A stretch of 64,000 nucleotides of DNA, from positions 4,285,501 to 4,349,500 of the forward strand of contig OY821741.1 in NCBI GenBank assembly GCA_963682055.1. The letters run 5' to 3'. Origin of the DNA: Primula veris. Taxonomy: Eukaryota > Streptophyta > Magnoliopsida > Ericales > Primulaceae. The notes under the pieces are model-generated. The model was not told the DNA's origin. It searched no databases and saw only the letters and a program-made list of their open reading frames with translations. Shown piece by piece: positions 1 through 11,400 of the stretch. Each line of letters opens with the position of its first letter. The first letter of the stretch is position 1. The translations under genes and the position numbers were made by a program.

Positions 1-562
1 ACAAGAAAATGACATCGTTGATATGTGTTTTGATATTTTTCTAGAGATAATTTACAAAGGATACATTTGATTATTCATGATATTAATGAAACTGGTCGTC
101 TCTTTTTTCTTTCTTTTTCTTCAGGGCTTCTTATAATCAATATCTTATCCGAAAAGAAAAAAAAAAGTGGGAAGGACATTCAAGGGCGTAGTTATACCAA
201 TTCTATAGTTACGATAACATAAGCAAAATGTTGTAGGTTTTGAAATATAACAAGAAAGAAAAGAATTAAGTAGCACTTCTGGAAGGCAACTGATCATAAT
301 ATATAATCCTTCATTATTAATTAGTTCACATATATTATTTTCTGGAAAAACTGACTCCTTTTATTTCATTCGAAATGAAACATAATTAATTATCATTTTG
401 CTCATGAAACAGGCTCCATGTAGCAAATAAACAACATTACAACATTATGCTAAAAACTAATTAATTAAACTCCAATTTGAACCTCTAATGGTTCATCGTA
501 TCTTTGCAATTTAACTAGATGCAGTAAATACGTTCAAATGTTATTTTGATTCATATATAGCC
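1..562. other. Non-coding flank downstream of the LEA gene
   Basis: AT-rich sequence with no supported coding region or repeat. The part nearest 562 probably carries the 3' untranslated region of the minus-strand LEA gene. Confidence 0.5.
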
Positions 563-901
563 TCACATAAATTTTGTTGTTGGAGGTGGTGCACCGGCAC
601 AGTTTAAGTTAGGGCTGTGACCCAAAGTATTCGGCGCACTTAGATTTGTATTCCCAACAGCGTTCGATGACAGATTTGGTTGAGCCACACCATGCTTTTC
701 AAGCTCGTGCTCGACTTTTCTTCCAACTTTAGTAACGTGCATGTCCATTGAGGCCTCGGCTTCTTTTGCAAGCCTAAGCTCATGGGCAATGTCTACTCTC
801 ACCTTTGCGATATCCTTTTCAGCTTTTTCTTCTGCTTTAGCCTCGGCCTTAACTCTGCGCATTTCTTTCATATCTTCTAGTTTTTCCTTCACAGCCTGCA
901 T
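563..901 (-). CDS. Late embryogenesis abundant protein, group 1 (LEA_1)
   Basis: Single-exon gene of 112 residues. The first 70 or so residues are a charged helix rich in Lys, Ala and Glu, opening with MQAVKEKLEDM and carrying AEEKAEKD, then LAKEAEASMDMHVTKVGRK. This is the arrangement of the plant LEA_1 family (PF03760, Arabidopsis LEA18 type), where the block KEAEA-MDMH is typical. The C-terminal 40 residues are Asn/Pro/Gly/Ser-rich and low in complexity, as in relatives. Members are hydrophilic, largely disordered proteins that build up in seeds or under water deficit and protect membranes and proteins; they are usually cytosolic. There is no signal peptide or membrane segment. The start is the family's usual MQ start. 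A TATA-like motif lies about 90 bp upstream (988-999). Family assignment is fairly sure; expression is inferred from the family. Confidence 0.85.
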   Translation of the reverse strand: MQAVKEKLEDMKEMRRVKAEAKAEEKAEKDIAKVRVDIAHELRLAKEAEASMDMHVTKVGRKVEHELEKHGVAQPNLSSNAVGNTNLSAPNTLGHSPNLNCAGAPPPTTKFM

Positions 902-987
902 CTTGATTGTTTCTAGGTTATTCGAATATGTATCAACACTAGTTGGGAAAATATGTCTAGCTTTAGAAAATGCAAACCAATGTTATG

Positions 988-999
988 TTTATATATAAG
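988..999 (-). promoter_or_regulatory. Putative TATA box of the LEA gene
   Basis: On the minus strand the sequence reads CTTATATATAAA, about 90 bp before the LEA start codon. That would place transcription start roughly 55-60 bp before the ATG. Position and motif fit, but AT-rich plant DNA gives such matches by chance. Confidence 0.45.
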
Positions 1000-1394
1000 T
1001 AATTTCATAACAAACATTCCCTTTTTCTTGCCGTTATAACAGATATATGAGTAGAAAATCAAACACTTGTCACAACTAGAAAGAGTTTGAGTAATTGCAT
1101 AACGAGCTAATTTATATAAACCTACAAGAAAACCTAGACTTAAGGATACCCATAAAGTTCTGAAACTGTCCTTTCTCTTCATTTTTAACAAAATCTGAAA
1201 TTGATGGTCATGCATATTCTTTTCTTAGACTAATCATTGATTAAGAATGAGAAAAAAAAAATACATGGAGTAGAAAATTAAGAATCTATTTTCTCAAAAC
1301 TTTATTACCTTGACGTCCTAGCTAGGTTCATACAAATTAAGGGAAAAATGTTAAAAGGGTACATAATCTATCGGTTTTTAGTGATTTGATACAC

Positions 1395-1672
1395 AACCTA
1401 ACACACTTTATAATTTGGTACCCAAGCTATACATTTCGCTCTAATTTAGTACCCAACCTAACATTTTTTCTAATTTGGTACCCAACTTATACGTTTCGTT
1501 CTAATTTGGTACCTAACTTTATGTACACAGTTCAATTAAGGGACTCAATCTGTCTTCGATCATTGATTTTTAACGCATAGGTTGGGTACCAAATTAGAAA
1601 AAAATGTTAGGTTGGATACCAATTTTAGAAAAAGTGTTAGGTTGGATACCAAATTAGAGCGAAATGTATAGG
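1395..1672. repeat. Foldback (inverted-repeat) element
   Basis: The left arm (about 1395-1530) carries repeats of the type AATTTGGTACCCAACCTAAC and TATACATTTCGCTCTAATTT. The right arm (about 1577-1672) carries their reverse complements, so the region can fold into a long hairpin. Each arm is itself made of 30-40 bp sub-repeats. This matches plant foldback or MITE-like elements. No coding capacity; the 64-codon frame across the left arm is a by-product. Confidence 0.65.
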
Positions 1673-2831
1673 ATTATTAACCGACTACAATATAGTCACT
1701 ATTCCACCTGATCAGCTCATTTATCTAAGTAATTATTCAAGTTCTCAAGAAACTAAAGTAACTTGTACGCTAAAATATAATTTATGAAATTTACCATCAA
1801 GTATTTAATCACCTTGTTGTATACGATTCTAACAACTTATACTGAAATGGCAAAGCTTTGGAAAAACAGAGAAAAATAGTTTGAGGCAAAAGTAATTTAC
1901 GTAACATAAAGGACTAACATTGAGTTTTATGTAATTAATAACATGAACAAGTTAAGTAATGTTACTAACAATCGTAGAAATATGTTTATTAGTAAACATT
2001 GAAAACTTAGCCCGAACTTTGTTGGCGATTAATATTCATAGCCTATCATGTAATGTAATTTCTTGTAATTGTTTTGTTTGGGGATTGTACATATTCACTT
2101 ATCAATAGACGGTTCCTTTAATCTTAAAAAAAAAAAAAAAAACATAAAGGACTAGGATATTATAACTTGGAGCTGTTCAACAATCAAGAGTACCTTCACC
2201 AGTTGTTCTAATATTTGCAATAGAAATTTATTTTATCCACAATTTTAAATTAAGTAGTTTAAAGTTAAAAATTCCTCATTTGAACTTCCAAAAATTAGGT
2301 TATTGCAACATTAAAGGTATATTATTTAGAAAAAATATGATAATTTGCGTGTGTCGATCTCAAATAGAAACTTTCATAGCCCACGAGTTTAGGTACGTAA
2401 TTGGGATGTTCATAAGTCGATAAAGTATTAAAATTTTCCAAAGCATGAATTTTAGGTCAATATAAAAATGTTAAATATGTTGAATTACGTAAATCCCCAA
2501 GGAGTGCTCGATTAATATCATTCAGACTTAACTCGTGGCCTTTCATTTACACGTCGTGGTCCTAACAATAATTGGTGCCTAAACGGAACCTAGAATTTGG
2601 AGCCTTTTCGCCTTGTATTCCTAAATAAAATAAAAAACATACATGAAAATTTGTCTGGAATGATGTTGATTTATTTATATTTTTCGTCTCGGGTTGTCGT
2701 CGCATGCCAAAATAGAATTGGTTTCTGCTAGCACAATATAGCTAGGATTGACCCTGTCTACACTCTTATGAGTATGTCTCTTTTATATCAAGATTGAAAG
2801 TATAAGAACCAAACAGAAATTCTATAAAATT
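1673..2831. other. Intergenic, no gene seen
   Basis: AT-rich sequence without a supported gene. An oligo-A run of about 17 at 2126-2142 follows a T-rich, transcript-like stretch and may be the tail of an old retroposed sequence, but I found no clear target-site duplication. Confidence 0.4.
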
Positions 2832-2878
2832 TAATTTAATGGGTTGCTTTTTTTTTTTGAAATAATTTAATGGGTTGC
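2832..2878. repeat. Oligo-T stub flanked by a perfect 16-bp direct repeat
   Basis: TAATTTAATGGGTTGC occurs at 2832-2847 and again at 2863-2878. Between the copies are only 15 bases: eleven T followed by GAAA. This looks like the target-site duplication of a nearly completely 5'-truncated poly(A) retroposition in minus orientation, or a repair scar. Confidence 0.6.
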
Positions 2879-3176
2879 CAGTCTTGTCAAAAGTGGGTGA
2901 TAATAATGCTCATCCCACTAATTAATACAGATGGTGATTGGTGCTTTATGTGTGAAATAGTCTGTCTATATTGTCCTTGAATGTACATAAAACCCTAAAA
3001 AAATTGTGTGGTATAAAAAAGAAGACCGACAAGTGGATAGCCCTAAGAGGAAATCTACATATTAATATATGTTACCCACCAATATTAAATAATTTATTTG
3101 AATTATTTTAAAAAAAAATAAAAACACGTTATTTTGCACTGTATTTCACGAAATAACGTTTTTTTTTAAAACGATA

Positions 3177-3402
3177 GTCTCTCCGTTCCTTCATTACGAA
3201 ACTACGTGCAATTTTGACTGGGTAAAAACTTTTATCAAAATTGTCGGAATGAAATTTTTTAAAAGTTTATCTTATAGTTTAAATGTTAAATCTTATGATT
3301 ATATTTTTAAAAAAAATTATTTCGACAATTTTGATAAAAGTTATAAGCCGGTCAAAATTGCACGTAGTTTCGTAATGGACAATTAAATGGGAACAGATAG
3401 AG
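3177..3402. mobile_element. Stowaway-like (Tc1/mariner) MITE
   Basis: Terminal inverted repeats: CTCTCCGTTCC near the left end and GGGAACAGATAGAG at the right, flanked by TA on both sides. Just inside, TTACGAAACTACGTGCAATT on the left is matched by its reverse complement at 3350-3377, so most of the element folds into a hairpin. The ends resemble the CTCCCTCCGTTCC consensus of plant Stowaway elements. Non-coding. Confidence 0.7.
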
Positions 3403-3410
3403 TATGATAA

Positions 3411-3835
3411 ACCGTTATTTGGATGAAAATGTGTTAAATTCACGCTATAGGGACTAATAGCGCAAATAGTGGATTGTGTAGCGTAAATAGCGGGTGCAAC
3501 TCAATTTTTATTATATTTTTGCAGTCAAAATTTTAATGAAATTATTGGAGTTTAAAGTGAATCGAACCTCAAGCCTCTTTTGCAAACAAAATAAGTGTTC
3601 TACCATCTCAAATACAATCACTTTGTAATTATTAGTTACAAATTTTTAATATATTTAGTTAATTTTTATTAGATACTCTGAATTTAGTACTATATCTATG
3701 TATATTTAAGCAAAACAAAATACACCGCAAACCGCTATGTAGCAATGTTGCAATGTTATTTGCGCTTTTAGCGTTTTTTTTTTTAAAAACACTACGCTAA
3801 CGATAACGTTATTTAAAACATTGGTCGTTAGTGAT
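3411..3835. mobile_element. Possible relic of a non-autonomous DNA transposon
   Basis: Both ends carry related motifs in inverse orientation (TAGCGCAAATAG on the left; TTATTTGCGCTTTTAGCG on the right) around an AT-rich centre. I could not fix the ends or find a target duplication, so class and limits are uncertain. Confidence 0.3.
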
Positions 3836-5075
3836 AAACAATTGAGAACAAAGATGATAAATTTGTAAGGACTGGTTGTATTTTCGGACTTCTTGTTTCG
3901 GAACAAAAAAGTAATGGTATTTGGTTTTTCTTATGAATTCATGACGGTTTTGTAATAGATTTGACCATTTCCGATTTGTATTTTTTTATCGTGATCACAA
4001 TAGTCATACGTCGGGATTTTTCTTTCTAAATTAGATTGTTGTATTTTACCAACCCAAAGCTTGCATACACGGTCGATTATAATTTAATTAGAAAGTGTAA
4101 AAATTGTACATTATTTATTTATTTTTATATAATTTTCTTATGACTTTTATAATCTCACTACCCTTTCGATTTGGATCACATATAGCTTTCGGATTGCGAG
4201 GACAATTAAGGGTTGGGGCTCCGCTTTTATGATGTACCTTCTTCAATGTATATGATTTCACTTACCGCTATATCATTACTTAAGTTTCATTCGCTTCGAC
4301 TTGTGACTTATGAGTACGGAGTTTTGATTTGTAATGATATGTGTTCAAATGATTTAATTAGCGCATACTATAGAACTGTGTTTGAAATGTTAATTTTTTA
4401 CATCTTATATTTGAAGTTTTCTCGTTTATTAAAACTCGACATGGCTAAACTTGTGACTCGAGTTTGTTTTGTATTGACAGTTTTGTCGTTTGGCGATTGG
4501 TACCTTTGGATGTTTTCATGTCTATTTAGTTTGACTTGCGACATTCGTTTCTTTTTTTCAATCAAAACAAAACTTAATTTCATCAGATGTAATTAACAAG
4601 ATATATACAACGTTCCAACCTAAAAGCTCAAAGGTCTATCACCATATACATATACAAGTAAACCAAACTAAGCTCAAAGGTGTAGATGTATTATGTATCC
4701 CAAATAGTTCCGTAAAATAAGAAAATAAACCCTGAAGAGATCCAAAACGAACCAAATTTCATTAAGTTAGAGTATCTTTTGTATTTACGGCTTTTTAGAT
4801 TACGTTTTAACTTGTCTGTGTGGAATGATTTAAATAGACTTTTAAGTATACGGAGCATTATGTGATGTGTAATATTTGATTTTTCTTAGCGCTTAAAGCA
4901 TGTTGCAAGAAGAATGGATCGTATACTACTTGTCAGGTAAATCAACATTTGATATTTGATGCAGTGAAGTTTAATCATTTAAAATGCCAGGGAGCATAAC
5001 TCAACTTGAGAGCTCAAACTACTTGGCTAACAAAGAGACTAATATCGTTCACCACCTTGTTTGCACTCTATGACC
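3836..5075. other. Intergenic, no gene supported
   Basis: The only long open frame is 4213-4596 on the plus strand (127 codons). It is Phe/Leu/Ile/Ser-rich with no family resemblance and overlaps an opposite-strand frame of similar quality, so I do not call it a gene. The motif AAGCTCAAAGGT occurs twice within 60 bp near 4630-4680. Confidence 0.4.
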
Positions 5076-5261
5076 CACTACAAAAAAAAAAATACCTAAA
5101 TAGCGACGGGATTAGTGATGGTATTTTTTGTTACGAGCTTATTAGCGACGGTTTTTGTGACAGTTTAGTCAATTTGCGACAGATTTGTGACAGCTTTTTA
5201 AATTAGCGATAGGCTTGTGACAGCTTTTGACTCTCATTAAATCAAACAATATTTTGTAGTG
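5076..5261. mobile_element. Miniature CACTA (En/Spm-type) element, copy 1
   Basis: Begins CACTACAAAAAA and ends TTTTGTAGTG, the inverted ends of CACTA transposons. It is flanked by the 3-bp target duplication ACC (5073-5075 and 5262-5264), the size this superfamily makes. The 186-bp interior holds sub-terminal repeats of the form TAGCGACGG and TGTGACAG, as expected for transposase-binding sites. It has no coding capacity, so it would depend on a transposase from elsewhere. A diverged second copy lies at 51476-51669. Confidence 0.8.
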
Positions 5262-6233
5262 ACCTCTCGTTTTCGTAGAGTGCTTCTTGTCATTTTAAGT
5301 CCCATTTTTTGTATTCATTAACACCAAAGTTTGAGTTAGCGTAACCATCGTCTGTTGAAGAATTTTCATACATGATCCACGGTAAATGAAGAATCTATAT
5401 TATAATCTCCCATGAGATCTTCTATTGTGTGAGTATAGTGCACATAATCATGAAAAGCGTTACGAACTTTAGACATTCTTAATGTTGAGTAAGAGTTGTC
5501 TAATATTTCGTTTGATAAAATATTCGCTTTTGACATTTGATATTGCTTGCGCATCTATGTTAAATGGTTTGAACTTGCTCTGCAAGCGACGGGGATGACG
5601 TTTTGTTGTTATATATATATATATATATATATCCGGTCACTTAAATCTTAATGTCAAGTAGGATATATAGTGGAATCATATGCTCAAAATGTGGCTCGAC
5701 TTTGTCATCTTATTACATGGTCCTTTCGAGTTTGGAATCGATCATAACTGATCGGGGTTTATGTTTTCGCAGATTGCATCATGGTAATTTAAATTTCGCT
5801 TTCGTAACTGTTTTTTTGGAAAAAAAACTTACCTCAAAAAATGTATTTTTTTTTTCTTCAATGATCCACCTGTTTGCTTGTTCAATTATATCTCATATTT
5901 TAACTTAAAACAAAAGGAAATACACAAACCCTAAACATAACCATCGTTAGTGAAACATTGACAACATAAAAAAAAAAAGTGATGCTTGTGCTTTTCTATT
6001 TTAATGAAAATTGAAAAAAAGGGTTTTTGTGGGAGCCTACCAATAATACAAAGTGCCTCTTTATTTTTATGACAAAAGCACTGTCAAATTAAACTACCAC
6101 TTTGAAACTTGTCAGTGTTTTAAAAGAAAGTCCGTAGACATGTGGTATTAAATTAAATAGTAACACTAGTATTACTTTCATCATGAATATTCACTCACAA
6201 AATCCTTTAAAAAATTAAAACTTGCAAGTTTTA
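5262..6233. other. Intergenic with an (AT)11 microsatellite
   Basis: Holds an uninterrupted AT dinucleotide run at 5610-5632. Short frames at 5366-5554 (-) and 5651-5908 (+) have no recognisable domain and I do not call them. Nothing else identified. Confidence 0.4.
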
Positions 6234-6730
6234 TGTTCGGTTCGGTCCGATTCGATTCGGTTTTTAACAAAATCAAAATCGAAACCAAACATATTTTTCG
6301 GTTCGGTTTTTTTTTATTTCGGTCTTTTTATTTTTTTGATCGAACCGGACCGGGTTTTTTCGTTCAAGTTTTGGTTATTTTTCGGTTATTTTCGGGTTTT
6401 TTCGGTCTTTTTCTGGTTTTTTCAGTTTCGCTCTTTTTCGGTTCGGTTTTATTGAAAACCGAAACCAACCGAAATTTTTTCGGTTTTTCGGTTTTTCGGT
6501 TTCGGTATTTTTATTTTTTGGATCGAACCGGACCGGGTTTTTCCGGTCAAGTTTTGGTTATTTTTCGGTTATTTTCGGGTTTTTTCGGTCTTTTTCTGGT
6601 TTTTTCTGTTTCGGTCTTTTTCGGTTCGGTTTTATTGAAAACCGAAACCGACCGAAATTTTTTCGGTTTCGGTCTTTTTCGGTTCGGTTATCGGCCCGAT
6701 TCGGTTTTTCCAGTTTTTCGTCCAGCCCTA
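6234..6730. mobile_element. TTCGG-rich hAT-like element, one end recognisable
   Basis: A block of TTCGGTTCGGTTTT-type repeats with two internal near-copies of about 230 bp (around 6330-6480 and 6500-6660). It ends CCAGCCCTA, matching the CAGCCCTA end of the complete element at 57323-57598. No matching TAGGGCTGG start or target duplication was found on the left, so the left side may be lost or rearranged. Frames here translate to Phe/Gly/Ser/Val-rich low-complexity peptides and are not genes. Confidence 0.5.
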
Positions 6731-8434
6731 CCATCCACATTGCACTTATAAATTTGGTTAGCTGACTATTGTCAAATAAACAAAATAACGCTCATTAACT
6801 TACATTTATACAAGCTAACTTTAATTTGCATTTTTTTTTTTACATTGGACTAACTAGTTTTTGATAGCAATAATATATTGGTAAATAGTACTAGTTAATG
6901 GGATGAGTGAGACCTATGATTAATAAACAATTTAAAATATGATGAAAGTATGAAGTGATCGTCACCTCACTCATTAGTGTAATCGTTAAATTTAATACAA
7001 AACTTAGCAAGTGATTGTCAACATGATATTTAATGACTGTTTTATCAAGTCTAATGTAACTAAAATATCATCTCATCGCTAACAAATAACACTAAAAAAA
7101 TGAGATATGTAAGTCCAACATAGTTGATTTTAATCCTTTCTTAAAGTAAACAAGTTCCCAAGAATAAGAACTTAGGTAAATTGGGTTTTTTGTATTATGT
7201 TTCGTTTGTCTTGTTTACTATCTTCTAAAATAATTTTCCTTGTATTCAACATTTTTTTTTTTCAAACTTTCTGAAAAATCAGCATAATTGGATTGAAAAA
7301 CACGAAAAACGCGGATGTTTTCATTATAATTGGATGGAAAAAATAAAATTTAAAAACACGTAGATTCAGGGTATTGATTGAAAAAACTAACAATGAAAGT
7401 TGTAATCGAGAAACACCATAATAATACAAGATATAAAAAAAAATTAAAGCCCTAAGAACTTTTTAGACAGCCTTGTACAAAAGCCATTCTCAACAAAGTA
7501 CTAATTTGACAATTTACATAAATAAAAAATAAATAAATAATCTCATCAGTGCAACAGCCAAAGTTAAGCATATACTATTATGAGTTTATGAAAATACATA
7601 TTCCCAAAGTTAAAAAAAAAAGTAAAAACAAATTAAGATGAAGAAAGATGAAAAAATTTATAAAGCCATGGAGTAATTTTCATCTTCATAGTTATATTAT
7701 ATATCTGATCTATACTGGAAACAATGCATACAATCGCAGCTAATGACGGATTATGAACTCCGATGAGGTGTTAATTTGTTACCAGCCTTCAATATCAGGG
7801 TCCGTGACGACAGCTTTTTATGGGCTTCAAGTTTTAGTATTTCTTTAACTTTTGATAAAAATATGATTTTTTTTAGCTTTATAAAAATAAATTCAGAAAC
7901 TTGGTGTTTATTAGTTTCACCTCATTTAATTTAAAAAATAGATAATGCTCAAAACATACAATGAACCAAAACATATTATCAAAACATATAACACCTAAAA
8001 GTTTCTTCCCAAAACATACAAACATACAATTACACATGTTTATTAGAATTGTATGTTTTGGGAATAAAAGTTGTAAGTTTTGGTAATTTTCCTGTCCGGC
8101 CGGGGTATCGGGACCAGTTTCAACAAATTACTCATTAGCAATTTGAGTAAGTAACTTCATTCTTTCATAAAAGTGTACAAACCCAGCAAGAAAAGGTGGA
8201 AAACAACATAAAAGAAACAAATTCTTAAAAAAAAGGAATCCCGGAAACTCATATTTTTCCTCAAGGAATTCATTCACAATCAGCTTAAAATAAGCAATAC
8301 ATTATGAGTCAATTGAAGAATACATATACCGAAAAGTTAAAAATAAAAAATAAAACAAATCAAATTGAAGAAAGGTAGAAATTACAAGCAAGTTAGCAGA
8401 AAGTGGGGGAACAAAATATACAGCCAATATCATC
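6731..8434. other. Intergenic and 3' flank of the TOL gene
   Basis: No supported gene. An imperfect inverted repeat at about 7964-8085, built from AAAACATACA-type motifs, could form a hairpin. The last 150 or so bases probably hold the 3' untranslated region of the minus-strand TOL gene that ends at 8435. Confidence 0.4.
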
Positions 8435-11400
8435 TCACATACTCCCAGTTCTGCCAGGAGTCGTTTTTGTCGTTGGCTTAAATTTCGTAATATCAACTAG
8501 GTCACCAAACAGCTTATCTTCAGCTTTCATGGGCTTGCCAGACGGCACGTGAGAAGCTGTTGAGGGCTGGTAAGAAGAGTTTCTCAAAGCATTATCGTCC
8601 CTAACGGAGAGACCAGACATTCTTTGGTCAATATATTGTGCGTTTTGTTGCTGACCATATCCGTACCCATAACCAGCCATTTGATTATTATACATTTGTT
8701 GTGGATACATATACGCCATCTGGTTATTAGGCATTTGCTGCGGATACATGCCCGGGTTATTCATCATTGCCATGTGGCTGTTTTGGAATGGCTGTTGCAT
8801 ATACATACCTTGGACCTGATCGTTCCCCATAGGCTGATAGCCTTGATGAGTGCCACCTGGCATTTGTTGTGGTGCCTGTATTTGTTGCGGATATTGATTA
8901 TTGTCAAATTGGCCATTATTATCTGGCGGCTGAGCTTCCCATGGTGGGAGCGGCAATGAACTACTGGTCTGAGCATCTGCAAAAGAAAACTATACAATTA
9001 AAACAAGTAGCGGTATAATGTCTAAGTAAAGCTCTCTCAGGTAAAACAATAAACGCTCCAACCATGAATCATTCAATTCCATGTCTGCATTTCTATTCCA
9101 GCTTTGTCGGTACTGATTCTAGACCTGTTTACTAACGGAAGTCTTGCTTATCATATCGTAATTAACACTAAAATTCTGAAATCTGAAGCACTGCCATTAT
9201 CTTTCTCAATAATAGTCATTTAGAATCTGACAGTAACAATATAATGTATCTAAATTTTAAACATAAGTACGATACATAGTACAATGTTATTCGTTCCATA
9301 TCCATTTGTCACATTCTCATCTGACGTCTGTCCTATGTGAGAATCAGAAGACATGTAATAACAAGCTGAGTTGGATGCGATATAAGTTACATATGTTGTG
9401 TAAGAAAAAGAAATATTAACAATACAATACCAAACCCGTCCATAATAGGTCTGAGTTTAGCAGCTCATTGTGCAGTCCAAGATGAATTTTAGATGTATTA
9501 ATCCAAGACGGCGAGGACCTAACTCAGACCATTTTTTTTGCAAGACAAAGAAAGGGGTCGCTATTACTTGTTCTGAAATAACCCAGTTGTCCAACAGTGG
9601 CATTACAATTTTTCAAGTGGTAGGCAAATCAATGGGACTTTTATTATACCATTTTCAAAGGTATATATACCAAACATGATGGCAGGACCACATACTGTGG
9701 CATAGCTTAAGGATCGAAAGTGTTAAATTTTGCAAAATTGCTTTCCAACCAGTAATACTGATAATTTCACTTTCAGCACTACCTACAGGCTACAACACCT
9801 TTCGTACTTTTTACCCCTTTAAACTCTAGTCAAAGCACCACAACATAAAGCAAGGTCAATATATGAACCTTGTTTGGTAGCACTTGTAATCTCAACTTCT
9901 TTTGCTTTTTGGCTTAAAAGCTACATGGAATTTGGCTAATTTAAAACCTGAGCTTTTTGGGATGTTTTCCTGAATAGGATTAAAGCTGAATAAACTCCGC
10001 TTTTTTTAGAAGCTAAAAGAACAATTTCTTGCTTAAAATTTGCAGCTAGACAAGCCCTGACTAAAGATGGCAATATTGCAAGGAACTTGAATCTGTAAAT
10101 GCACAGGCAGCATAACTCAGATACCTAAAAACATTCTAAAAAGGATATTAACAAACTAACCATAGCCACTCGAAGGTGGCTCCTGCTGTGGTGGTAACTG
10201 TCCGTTCCAAGGATTAGCAGCTTGTGGGTACTGTGACTGCTCATATTGCGATGCCATCATATTCGGGCCAACACCATTAGGGTAAACAGAACCTTGTTGA
10301 GGTTCAATATTTTGCTGTGGGGGATGCTGTGGTTGATTATTATCGGTTTGATTAAACATGTCCATAAGAGCAAGGGCATTATTAGGATTAGACACAGGGC
10401 TTGTTGACTGTGGGTTTTGTACCGGAACAAGTGCTAGTGTGTTCTCAGATGAGGGAGAGGCAAAGTCACCGCTTAGGAGGTCTATGCTCGGATCACTTCT
10501 GGTAGAGGCTGTTGTGGGACCGTTTGTAGTAGAAGCAGGGACCAATAGCTGCAGGTCTGTGCCAGCATTGGAGGTAGATCTGTCAAGAAAAAAAGTTTAA
10601 AACGTCATCATGCAGAATTTAAAGCAGTATCCAGGTAAAAACTCTCAAATCACTGAATAATCTTGAGATTCTGAAATGTTTTCCAACTGGAATTATTAAT
10701 AAAACATACTCTCAGCACTAATTAGAATTCCTCTTGTACTTTATATACCTTTCTAGACTCTTTAGTACAAAAAATATTAAAACAACTTCAAGTGCGGTAT
10801 GCAATTTTACGAGACAAATTTAATATTGTAAAATAGTTACAGAAATACCAGTTTATATAAATTTGCAAAACAACATGATCTGAGATGAAACACATTGAGG
10901 ACATACCAACAAGTTACTAAGTGTTAGCTTCTGAGAATACAAAGCAATAAAATGCCAACTCACATAACTGTTAGACGAGTAAATTTCAGAAAAATGGGTA
11001 TCCAAGCCTAATTTAGGCACGTAGAAAGTGATACCCACAAGACCACGAATGACAGAGTTAGCTTCCGCGAATATAAAGCAACATGATGTCAACCCACATC
11101 TCAACTAGTTGGAATAGTAAAATTCAGAAAAATGTTTATTCAACCCCATTCAATGGGATTCCTGTAAATAGTAGATCGTGAAAAATAAAGGAAAAAAAAG
11201 AAACAAAGTTTACGAGCTCCCTCCATATAAAAATTCCCGAGGTGTTTTGCAAACAACTGACATAAAAAGGACAAAACCATCGAGAACGATATCGCTGTTT
11301 AATTGAGATTATTTTTACTTTTCTTTTCATTTCTTTTACTTAGAAGTACTGTACAACAACACAGTGCTGTTCAATGGCACACCTCTAACTCTATATATTC

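Noticed and set aside
4213..4596. 127-codon plus-strand open frame
   Set aside because: Composition is Phe/Leu/Ile/Ser-rich without any recognisable domain, and an opposite-strand frame overlaps it. Nothing around it looks like a promoter or splice structure.
5366..5554. 62-codon minus-strand frame
   Set aside because: I considered a transposase remnant but could not see any diagnostic motif.
6222..6751. Phe/Gly/Ser/Val-rich open frames up to 172 codons
   Set aside because: They are translations of TTCGGTTTT repeats in a transposon-like block. The same effect gives frames at 26201-26585, 40762-41146 and 57393-57605.
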